Shown here piece after piece: positions 1-5,086 of a stretch of DNA of 5,086 nt; the first letter of the stretch is position 1; each line of letters begins with the position of its first letter. The position numbers and the translations under genes were made by a program. The notes under the pieces are model-generated. The model was not told the origin of the DNA. It saw nothing but the letters and a program-made list of their open reading frames with translations, and searched no databases. Location of the stretch: positions 1 to 5,086 of the forward strand of contig QMND01000059.1 in NCBI GenBank assembly GCA_003647605.1. Reading direction: 5' to 3'. The stretch is from Candidatus Shapirobacteria bacterium (lineage in GTDB: Bacteria > Patescibacteriota > Microgenomatia > UBA12405).

Positions 1-1
1 C

Positions 2-895
2 CCTACCATTTCTTTACTAGCAGTTGGCGACATTATGTTGTCCCGAACCGTGGCTACTAAAATTAAACAAAATGGTCCCGACTATCCCTTTGTTGAATTC
101 AAATCCATTCTTAACTCTGTCGACCTTGTCTTTGCCAATTTAGAAACCCCATTAACTCCAGGCCGATTAATTCGACCTCAAGAAATGCTTTTTCGGTCTG
201 ATCCGACCTTAGTCAAAACTCTCCAGAAATACAATTTCTCTGTTTTATCTCTAGCCAATAACCACACTCCTAATTTTGGTACCTTAGGTCTTAACAACAC
301 TTTTAAATATTTGGATCAAGCCAAGATTGTCTATGTTGGAGCTGGCCATAATCTTACAGAGGCCAATCAACCAAAATATGTCAGTCGGCAGGGGATTAAA
401 CTAGCTTTTTTGGCCTACAATGATGCCGATGTCGTCCCCAATTCCTATTTTGCTTCTTCCAATCATTCGGGTACCAACCCTATGAATCTAGATAATTTGA
501 AACTTGCTATTCGCCAAGCTAAACAACAAGCTGATTTGGTTATTGTCTCTATGCATTCTGGTTATGAATATCAGCCTCACCCCAATCAACATCAAATAAA
601 TTTTGCCCAAACAGCCATTGATAATGGAGCTGAGCTAGTTATTGGTCACCACCCTCATGTAGTTCAAGATATAAAAAAATACAAAGGCAAATACATATTT
701 TACAGTCTAGGTAACTTTATTTTTGACCAGATGTGGTCTCTTAAAACCAGACAAGGACTAGCTGTTAAAATTATCCTTAATAAAAATGGTTTAGTAAAGT
801 TTAAAAAAATTCCTTTTCTAATTAACGATTATTGCCAACCTAAACCAGTTAATCAAAAATTAACCCCAGCCACACAAACACCATTATTACAATGA
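2..895 (+). CDS. CapA-family metallophosphatase-like protein (poly-gamma-glutamate/capsule type), 5'-truncated
   Basis: The frame is open from the left window edge (first full codon at base 2), so the start lies outside the window and 297 residues are visible. The ATG at 35 is internal, because it sits within the family's opening motif AVGDIML. Numbering from base 2, CapA-type metal-site motifs follow in order: GD at 9-10, NLETPL with N46 and E48, ANNHT with N87 and H88, MHSGYEY with H185, and GHHPHV with H216, H217 and H219, followed by YSLGNFIFD. The family belongs to the calcineurin-like phosphoesterase fold. It is tied to export or anchoring of capsule polymers such as poly-gamma-glutamate and is usually membrane-anchored or secreted. 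Usual lengths of about 300-400 residues suggest only an N-terminal leader or anchor is missing. No cap operon partners are visible, so the substrate is unknown. The last 14 residues are antisense to the end of the neighbouring cysteine-rich frame. Confidence 0.9.
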   Translation, partial: PTISLLAVGDIMLSRTVATKIKQNGPDYPFVEFKSILNSVDLVFANLETPLTPGRLIRPQEMLFRSDPTLVKTLQKYNFSVLSLANNHTPNFGTLGLNNTFKYLDQAKIVYVGAGHNLTEANQPKYVSRQGIKLAFLAYNDADVVPNSYFASSNHSGTNPMNLDNLKLAIRQAKQQADLVIVSMHSGYEYQPHPNQHQINFAQTAIDNGAELVIGHHPHVVQDIKKYKGKYIFYSLGNFIFDQMWSLKTRQGLAVKIILNKNGLVKFKKIPFLINDYCQPKPVNQKLTPATQTPLLQ

Positions 896-1101
896 CCGCT
901 AGCGTCTCCAGCTTTAGTTAAATCACAAACTGTCCCATTTGGCTTAATTACTTTTTTACAAACAGACTTGACACATATATATGTTGATATACAATTTCTT
1001 TCGCCATCACTTAATGTCTTTGTTTTTGGCCAACAGTCGTTGTTTGTTTTACAACCTTCAAAAGGTATTGCTGGAGGAGTATTTGTTGGGTTGCCAACTG
1101 G
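853..1101 (-). pseudogene. Stranded third cysteine repeat, in frame beyond the TAG
   Basis: Directly after the TAG at 1102-1104 the same frame runs on for 82 sense codons to TGA at 853-855. It encodes a Pro/Thr-rich linker (PVGNPTNTPPAIPFEG) and a complete cysteine repeat starting CKTNNDC. The segment VKSVCKKVIKPNGTVC closely matches VESVCKKIIKPNGTAC of repeat 1, and it ends with the same GxCxNGxC pattern (HCNNGVCV). There is no in-frame ATG and only one GTG, near the end, so independent translation is unlikely. The alternatives are a recent nonsense mutation, an assembly or base error, or amber readthrough giving a 288-codon product. Absence of frameshifts and retention of cysteines argue that any inactivation is recent. 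The final 43 bases overlap the CapA 3' end on the other strand. Confidence 0.7.
871..1053 (-). repeat. Cysteine-rich repeat unit 3 (beyond the TAG)
   Basis: The unit runs from CKTNNDCW to NNGVCV in the frame downstream of the TAG, and is closer to unit 1 than to unit 2. The matching DNA core is 934-981 against 1381-1428. The closeness of units 1 and 3 suggests duplication or gene conversion between them after unit 2 diverged. Confidence 0.7.
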
Positions 1102-1719
1102 CTATAGCGTGCAAATACCGTCTTCACATTCAGCATCTCCATTGCTCGACTTACACGGTGTACCGTCATCTCTTTTTCGGTAAATACAAACTCCTTTTTC
1201 ACACTTAGGCCTGTGATGACATTGTCCCCTGTCATAAGATAGGGGAGGACAATCGTCCTTACTTTCACATTCTGACATAGGAGGAGATTGACTTGGTTCT
1301 ACTGCAATTTCAATACATTTACCGTTTTTACACACTCCATTCATTCCATCCTCTGGTTGAGAATTAACAGAACAAGCAGTTCCGTTCGGTTTAATTATCT
1401 TTTTACAAACAGATTCAACACACATATAGCCACTTGAACAACCACCATAAACTCCGCCAGGCCCAATAGGACAATCTGCTTGCGTTTGACAAGATTTCAA
1501 ACCTACTGGTGTTGGAGAAATATTTTTGTAATTAATAAAATTCATTTTCCAAATAGCAAAATCGGATATATCTATTTTTCCGTTACAATTAATATCTCCT
1601 TTAGTTATTAAAGGACAATCTTCTCCTAAAACTTCAAATTGGCCAATCTTAACCTTGTAAGTAGTTCCCAATAAAAACATACTCATCGCCACCAACCCCA
1701 ACAAAACTATTCTTTTCAT
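1102..1719 (-). CDS. Secreted dockerin-like / cysteine-rich repeat protein, ended by a possibly premature TAG
   Basis: I recognise no named family for the whole protein. Residues 1-20 look like a signal peptide: Lys-Arg followed by a hydrophobic run. Residues 41-60 resemble half of a type I dockerin. The loop D42-x-N44-x-N46-G-x-I-D50-x-x-D53 is a plausible calcium-binding EF-hand, followed by a helix-like FAIWKMNF. Two cysteine-rich repeats follow, at residues 77-136 and 151-204, separated by a Pro/Ser-rich linker. They share CxxxxDCP near the start, a GTxC in the middle and GxCxxGxC near the end. The product is probably exported and disulfide-bonded; binding or scaffolding is a guess. The start ATG is preceded by TAAGGTG, a purine-rich but unusually close ribosome-site candidate. 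The frame ends in TAG but continues uninterrupted for 82 more codons carrying a third repeat, so this 205-residue product may be a truncated form of a 288-codon gene. Confidence 0.75.
   Translation of the reverse strand: MKRIVLLGLVAMSMFLLGTTYKVKIGQFEVLGEDCPLITKGDINCNGKIDISDFAIWKMNFINYKNISPTPVGLKSCQTQADCPIGPGGVYGGCSSGYMCVESVCKKIIKPNGTACSVNSQPEDGMNGVCKNGKCIEIAVEPSQSPPMSECESKDDCPPLSYDRGQCHHRPKCEKGVCIYRKRDDGTPCKSSNGDAECEDGICTL
1108..1269 (-). repeat. Cysteine-rich repeat unit 2
   Basis: This stretch encodes residues 151-204, from CESKDDCPP to CEDGIC, with eight cysteines. It keeps the framework of units 1 and 3 (CxxxxDCP, VCxx, DGTPC, GxC) but is more diverged and carries a basic His/Arg/Lys insert (HHRPKCEKG). 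The TAG lies two codons past its last cysteine. Confidence 0.7.
1312..1491 (-). repeat. Cysteine-rich repeat unit 1
   Basis: This stretch encodes residues 77-136 of the secreted protein, from CQTQADCP to GVCKNGKCIE, with eight cysteines. Its middle part (1381-1428) is similar at the DNA level to 934-981 in unit 3: a shared 14-base block tttttacaaacaga sits inside about 48 bases that match at roughly four of five positions. The offset is 447 bases, a multiple of three. Confidence 0.75.
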
Positions 1720-1848
1720 ACACCTTAATTTAAAACTGTTTTTTAATTTTATTCAACTACCAATATTTTTTACATACTCCATCTCAACCTTCTGGCCACA
1801 ATTAAAATTAAATCACAATCATTTAAAATTCCAAGATGTGATGTTAAA
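1720..1848. promoter_or_regulatory. Divergent A+T-rich intergenic region
   Basis: These 129 bases separate the divergent starts of the cysteine-rich protein (minus) and the M18 aminopeptidase (plus), so promoters for both should lie here. The region is rich in A/T runs. I found no convincing -35/-10 pair with 16-18 spacing on either strand, so no individual promoter is called. The aminopeptidase start has no clear Shine-Dalgarno sequence. The minus gene has only TAAGGTG directly before its ATG. Confidence 0.4.
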
Positions 1849-3261
1849 ATGAAACCAATTGTGAACAAGAAAAAAGCGAGTTTAAACTACAATCGTCAAT
1901 TTTGTTTTGACAAATGGAATCAAGAAATAAAAAACAAGGCCTATAAATTTGCCGAATCTTATAAAAAATTTGTTAGCCAAAATAAGACAGAGAGGGAAGT
2001 AGTGGAAACATTAACTGACCAACTGCTGAGTCGAGGATTTAAACAAATTAATTTTACCCAGAAAGTGAGTAAAAAATGGCAAAAATTATTTTTAGTCAAT
2101 CGCCACAAGGCCTTAATTATGGCTATTCAAGGTAAACAGTCGACATCGACTGGAGTTAATATAATTGTGTCGCATTTAGACTCGCCTCGATTAGATTTAA
2201 AATTAACGCCTGTGTACCAAAAGGAACATTTGGCCTATTTTAAAACTCATTATTATGGTGGAATTAAAACTTATCAGTGGACGGCTATACCTTTGGAAAT
2301 TAGGGGTATGGTAGTTACTGATATGGGTAAACAAGTCCCAGTTTCAATTGGAGCTAAACAAAACGACCCAATTTTTATGGTTAGTGACCTACTACCACAT
2401 TTGGCCGAAAAACAAATGGAGTTAAAGTTAAAAGAGGCTATTAAAGGCGAGGATTTAAATTTGCTAGTAGGCTCTATTTCTTCGGTTAAGAAATCTGATA
2501 ATCGAGTTAAAGACAAAGTCTTGGAATTGCTTAATAAAAAATATGGAATTAAAGAGGAAGATTTAATTAGTGCTGATTTGGAAATTGTTCCTAATGGTTT
2601 GGCTAGAGATGTTGGTTTCGACGCTTCTATGATTAGTGCTTATGGTCAAGACGATCGAGTTTGTGCTTACACTTCTTTTCAATCAGCTATGGATATTGGT
2701 CAACCCGAAAAGACAACCATATTGATTTTTGTTGACAGAGAAGAAATTGGTTCTTATGGCAATACAGGGGCCTTATCATCTTTCTCTAAAGATTTTATTG
2801 CCTCTTTGTTGGCTGGTGAAAATCTCGAGTTTAATGAAAACACATTAAGAGATTGTTTGGCTAGTTCTTCAGCTATCTCTGCTGATGTAACCACCGCTAT
2901 TGATCCAAATTTCGCAACTGTTTCTGATTCAGTCACAGCTGTTCGAATGGGGGCTGGGGTGGTAATTGAAAAATATACTGGCGGTCGAGGTAAGGGTGGA
3001 AGTAACGAAGCTTCGGCTGAATATATGGCCAAAATGCGACAAATTTTGAATAGTAATTCTCAGATTGTTTGGCAACCTGCTTCTGGAATTGGTAAGGTTG
3101 ATTTTAGAGGTGGTGGTACAGTTGCTTTGTTTTTCTCTCAACATAATATCGATGTGGTTGATATGGGGGTGGCTTTGTTTAACATGCATGCTCCTTTTGA
3201 AATATCTCACAAAGGTGACATCTACTCCGCCTATCTAGCCTTCAAACAATTTTTAGGATAA
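1849..3261 (+). CDS. M18-family zinc aminopeptidase (aminopeptidase I / aspartyl aminopeptidase-like)
   Basis: A 470-residue protein of the usual M18 length, with no signal peptide and so probably cytosolic. M18 enzymes are dinuclear zinc exopeptidases that remove N-terminal residues from peptides and typically form large tetrahedral dodecamers. Motifs in order are VSHLDSPRLDLK with H109 and D111; YYGGIKTYQW at 135-144; GQDDRVCAY, where D268 or D269 should be the bridging aspartate; DREEIGSYGNTGA with E298 and E299; ISADV with D346; and VDMGVALFNMHAPFE with H447. All expected catalytic and zinc positions appear present, so it should be active. Residues 135-144 and 265-274 resemble the Clostridium/Thermotoga-like branch from memory; substrate preference cannot be read from sequence. 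The ATG at 1849 is the only upstream candidate; GTG at 1861 is an alternative. Recycling of imported or intracellular peptides is the likely role. It stands alone, divergent from one gene and convergent with another. Confidence 0.95.
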   Translation: MKPIVNKKKASLNYNRQFCFDKWNQEIKNKAYKFAESYKKFVSQNKTEREVVETLTDQLLSRGFKQINFTQKVSKKWQKLFLVNRHKALIMAIQGKQSTSTGVNIIVSHLDSPRLDLKLTPVYQKEHLAYFKTHYYGGIKTYQWTAIPLEIRGMVVTDMGKQVPVSIGAKQNDPIFMVSDLLPHLAEKQMELKLKEAIKGEDLNLLVGSISSVKKSDNRVKDKVLELLNKKYGIKEEDLISADLEIVPNGLARDVGFDASMISAYGQDDRVCAYTSFQSAMDIGQPEKTTILIFVDREEIGSYGNTGALSSFSKDFIASLLAGENLEFNENTLRDCLASSSAISADVTTAIDPNFATVSDSVTAVRMGAGVVIEKYTGGRGKGGSNEASAEYMAKMRQILNSNSQIVWQPASGIGKVDFRGGGTVALFFSQHNIDVVDMGVALFNMHAPFEISHKGDIYSAYLAFKQFLG

Positions 3262-3274
3262 AATTCCTAGTTTT
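3254..3274 (+). terminator. Weak candidate terminator at the aminopeptidase 3' end
   Basis: TAGGA (3254-3258) and TCCTA (3265-3269) can form a five-pair stem with a six-base loop, followed by G and TTTT. The stem contains the stop codons of both convergent genes. It is short and A+T-rich, so it may be chance; no T-run follows in the minus direction. Confidence 0.25.
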
Positions 3275-3563
3275 CTAATAAGCGATTGTAGATATATTTC
3301 AATGTCTTTTTTCTTTTAATTAGAAAATAGCCTAAAACTATTTCTATGGTCAACATTAGCCATTCTGCCCATAATCCATATTTCAAATGAAACAAAGACA
3401 ATATCCAATTAGAATACCTAATCCAACTTTCATGCCAAAAATTTGCAATCCAATTACTGACACCCGCAATTTGCAAACTATCTCGTAACAAATGAAAACT
3501 TAACATAGCTAAGAATAAACTAGTCATGGCTATTCTTCTTTTTATCTTCTTAATTAAAAGCAT
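3267..3563 (-). CDS. Small tryptophan-rich membrane protein of unknown function
   Basis: I do not recognise this 98-residue protein. The N-terminus is strongly basic (KKIKRR at 5-10), followed by a hydrophobic segment at about 11-35. The middle (about 37-60) is aromatic, with NWIANFW, ESW and NWILSLF. A second hydrophobic segment lies at about 64-82 and the tail is basic (IKRKKTLKYIYNR). It has six tryptophans in all. Basic ends on both sides of two hydrophobic stretches suggest a two-span inner-membrane protein with both ends in the cytoplasm. The ATG at 3563 keeps the basic N-terminus; the internal ATG of residue 13 is an alternative start. No clear Shine-Dalgarno site precedes either. The stop is TAG, five bases from the aminopeptidase stop on the other strand. 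Composition and length make it a believable gene, though homologues are not known to me. Confidence 0.65.
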   Translation of the reverse strand: MLLIKKIKRRIAMTSLFLAMLSFHLLRDSLQIAGVSNWIANFWHESWIRYSNWILSLFHLKYGLWAEWLMLTIEIVLGYFLIKRKKTLKYIYNRLLEN

Positions 3564-3572
3564 AATTTAAAT

Positions 3573-3578
3573 ATTATC
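3573..3578 (-). promoter_or_regulatory. Possible -10 box for the small membrane protein
   Basis: On the minus strand GATAAT lies nine bases before the ATG at 3563 and matches five of six TATAAT positions. Its placement would put transcription start at or a few bases before the ATG, giving an almost leaderless message, which would fit the missing Shine-Dalgarno. No good -35 is seen at 16-18 spacing, and such matches are common in A+T-rich DNA. Confidence 0.2.
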
Positions 3579-3629
3579 AAAGTAAATTAACTAAGTCAGC
3601 AGACATAGTTTAAATCTATTTCTTTAATT

Positions 3630-3737
3630 TTAAACTATCAAAATTAGTCTAGCCACTTCTAAGTAACTGGCATAGGATAAGCAACCTAAGCCAACCACCA
3701 CCATTTCCGTCCAATGTTTGGACATTAACTTTCTCAT
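3630..3737 (-). CDS. Putative 35-residue single-span membrane peptide
   Basis: An ATG-to-TAA frame in the gap between the 98-residue protein and the propeller gene, on their strand. The peptide begins MRKLMSKHWTEM, basic and polar, then becomes almost entirely hydrophobic (VVVGLGCLSYASYLEV followed by ARLILIV). This is the pattern of a single-span mini membrane protein with its N-terminus in the cytoplasm. It has one cysteine and no acidic cluster. It lies 66 bases upstream of the 98-residue gene and could share its transcript. There is no clear Shine-Dalgarno site, and an in-frame stop lies two codons before the ATG, which fixes that start. Chance open frames of this size are common, so support rests on amino-acid pattern and position alone. 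Confidence 0.35.
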   Translation of the reverse strand: MRKLMSKHWTEMVVVGLGCLSYASYLEVARLILIV

Positions 3738-3782
3738 TACTTATTTTTAACCAAACAAAACCCGAAAGTCAAGATGTTAGTT

Positions 3783-5086
3783 TTACTCTATCTTCAACAA
3801 TCTGACATATCTATTGCCACTTTTCCAGACCACTACATTTTGATATATATCAGGCAGAATATCCTCAACATCGTTATTAGACAATCTCTTTTCCTGACCA
3901 TTTTTTAAATTGTAGTAATAAATCTCAGCCTGACCATATCTTTTGTCACTCCAAACTACCCTGTCCTCGTAAATAGCCACAAAATTTTTCTCACTTTTTT
4001 CACCAGTAATCGTCTTGGTCAGTTTAGAGTCCAAATTATAAACATATATCTGATCATTGGCAATGTAAACCACATTTTTATCCCAAATGTCCACATATCT
4101 GATGTTTATATCACCACCGTTATTAATCATGTCATATTTGTGATCAGCCAAGCTATAGGTATACATTTTTTGGGAAGATGATTTACCGTCATCACTAGTC
4201 TCGTTTACTGTAAAAACCACATTGCCTCTATACAAAGCATAATTAGCAAAAAATTTCTTGGTTCCTCCATTAAAAACCTTAACTTCTTCTCCACTAGGAA
4301 TCCAGTAAAGATAGAGATCAAAACCCTTATTACTTTCTTCTTTCCAAGCAATTGATCGACCAGAAATTAAGGGTGAAATTTGACTGTAATAACGCAAGGA
4401 GATATGTCCTTGTTGGTTGTTGGCAAAATTATAGTAATAAATATCCGAACCTTCAATTTCTTGTCTAGTCCTATCATCCCAAACTATACCTGACTGACCT
4501 ATGTCGGGGCTACTGATGTCGGCATTATAGGGAATCTCCTCAGTCTTGCCACTAATTACATCATAAACAAAAGCCTTTTTGTTGGTGTCGTCATTATTAA
4601 AAATAAATTGGCTAAATATGACTTTATTTCCATAAATATGGGGACCACTCACAGCTCCAGGCATCTCTTCTTTGGCAGAAATGATTATGCTACCGTCTTG
4701 ATTTTCTTCTTCTGTTGGCGAACCCAGCGGTAAAACTGGCCGGAAAGCTTTAGTATCAAAATCCAATCCAGCTATTTTGGAAAAATCAGTTTTGATTTCA
4801 AAATTGCGGAATGGTTTAGGAATCGGTTTAAAAACTAAATTTTCTCGGCAAACATCATCATCCCCACAATATTGTCCAGCAGGACAACCGCAGTCTTGGC
4901 AACAATTCCCTCTTTCATTTTCACTACAGACTCCATCTCCACAAACTTTTTCGTCTTTAGTCTCAGGCTTATCTTCGCTTAAATTTCTATAATCATTAAT
5001 CAATTCTTTAGTTTTAGAAACTATTTGGGGATAATAACCACTTTTCTTTATCCATGGCCAGCTAAAAACCATCAACAAAATAACTA
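3783..5086 (-). CDS. Membrane-anchored surface protein with cysteine cluster and TolB/WD40-like beta-propeller, 5'-truncated
   Basis: The frame is open to the right edge, so the true start lies outside; 433 residues are visible from the codon at 5084. The first residues (VILLMVFSWPWI followed by KK) look like the end of a membrane anchor or signal segment. After a charged spacer comes a cluster with C48, C53, C61, C62, C65, C67, C73 and C79 (CGDGVC, NCCQDCGCP, QYC, DDVC), probably four disulfides. From about 145 to the end there are roughly seven repeats. Each pairs a P-x-I-x-G-x-x-V-x-W-like strand with a DIYYYNL-x-x-G-like strand, at about 145, 188, 234, 278, 324, 365 and 404. This is the pattern of TolB-like or WD40-like propellers found in periplasmic and surface proteins. 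The last blade is short and may be closed by an N-terminal strand (SIIIS near 131). Propellers usually bind proteins or sugars, but no ligand can be deduced. It ends in TAA. Confidence 0.85.
   Translation of the reverse strand, partial: VILLMVFSWPWIKKSGYYPQIVSKTKELINDYRNLSEDKPETKDEKVCGDGVCSENERGNCCQDCGCPAGQYCGDDDVCRENLVFKPIPKPFRNFEIKTDFSKIAGLDFDTKAFRPVLPLGSPTEEENQDGSIIISAKEEMPGAVSGPHIYGNKVIFSQFIFNNDDTNKKAFVYDVISGKTEEIPYNADISSPDIGQSGIVWDDRTRQEIEGSDIYYYNFANNQQGHISLRYYSQISPLISGRSIAWKEESNKGFDLYLYWIPSGEEVKVFNGGTKKFFANYALYRGNVVFTVNETSDDGKSSSQKMYTYSLADHKYDMINNGGDINIRYVDIWDKNVVYIANDQIYVYNLDSKLTKTITGEKSEKNFVAIYEDRVVWSDKRYGQAEIYYYNLKNGQEKRLSNNDVEDILPDIYQNVVVWKSGNRYVRLLKIE
4848..4943 (-). other. Eight-cysteine cluster of the propeller protein
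   Basis: This encodes residues 48-79 of the visible propeller protein: eight cysteines in 32 residues, opening with CGDGVC and containing a CC pair and CGCP. Similar CGDGxC...CGCPxGxYC stretches recur in secreted proteins of uncultured bacteria and archaea, as far as I recall. It sits between the membrane segment and the propeller, where it could act as a rigid stalk or binding module. Confidence 0.6.

Noticed and set aside
1102..1104. Genome-wide reassignment of UAG to sense
   Set aside because: The 98-residue gene ends naturally at UAG, and one in-frame case is not enough to propose an altered code.
968..1208. Plus-strand open frames across the cysteine-repeat region
   Set aside because: They lie antisense to the repeat-bearing minus frame and show no recognisable motif or start context.
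1011..1268. Minus-strand 85-residue frame spanning the TAG
   Set aside because: It is in a different frame from the repeats. The repeat frame resumes in register after the TAG, so no frameshift into this frame is needed.
2274..3210. Three minus-strand frames inside the aminopeptidase
   Set aside because: They are antisense shadows of a full-length, motif-complete M18 gene.
3577..3606. Nine-codon frame just upstream of the 98-residue gene
   Set aside because: Too short to separate from chance, with no leader-peptide codon run and no hairpin pair to suggest attenuation.
3709..3723. Perfect inverted repeat GTCCAA-TGT-TTGGAC
   Set aside because: The six-pair stem has no T-run on either side and lies inside the 35-codon ORF, so it is not supported as a terminator or operator.
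4777..4992. Plus-strand 71-residue frame near the right edge
   Set aside because: Antisense to the cysteine cluster of the propeller protein; its Ser/Pro/Gln-rich composition is what antisense reading of that cluster gives.

Overview
This is an A+T-rich window whose gene content fits an uncultured bacterium of the Candidate Phyla Radiation (Patescibacteria). The signs are secreted proteins that combine a dockerin-like EF-hand with cysteine-rich repeats, a membrane-anchored beta-propeller with a cysteine cluster, orphan mini membrane proteins and few recognisable Shine-Dalgarno sites. This assignment is inference: there is no rRNA or other phylogenetic marker here. UAA, UAG and UGA all occur as apparent normal stops, so no reassigned genetic code is evident.

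Layout from left to right. Bases 2-895 (+) hold the 3' part of a CapA-family metallophosphatase, cut by the left window edge. It converges on a minus-strand gene for a secreted protein with a signal peptide, one dockerin-like calcium loop and cysteine-rich repeats. As called, that gene occupies 1102-1719, but its reading frame continues past an in-frame TAG through a complete third cysteine repeat to a TGA at 853-855, inside the CapA 3' end. A 129-base divergent intergenic region (1720-1848) separates it from a full-length M18 zinc aminopeptidase (1849-3261, +). Five bases beyond that stop lies the 3' end of a 98-residue tryptophan-rich membrane protein (3267-3563, -). Upstream of it on the same strand is a 35-codon ORF for a probable single-span membrane peptide (3630-3737, -). 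The right part (3783-5086, -) is a large surface protein with a membrane anchor, an eight-cysteine cluster and about seven TolB/WD40-like blades. Its 5' end lies outside the window.

The genes do not form an obvious operon or pathway. The common theme is the cell envelope: CapA-like enzyme, two extracytoplasmic disulfide-rich proteins and two small membrane proteins, with one cytosolic peptidase between them. The observations most worth following are the in-frame amber codon that strands a well-preserved third cysteine repeat, the antisense overlap it creates with CapA, and the unannotated 35-residue membrane peptide. I see no mobile element, CRISPR array, tRNA or rRNA.
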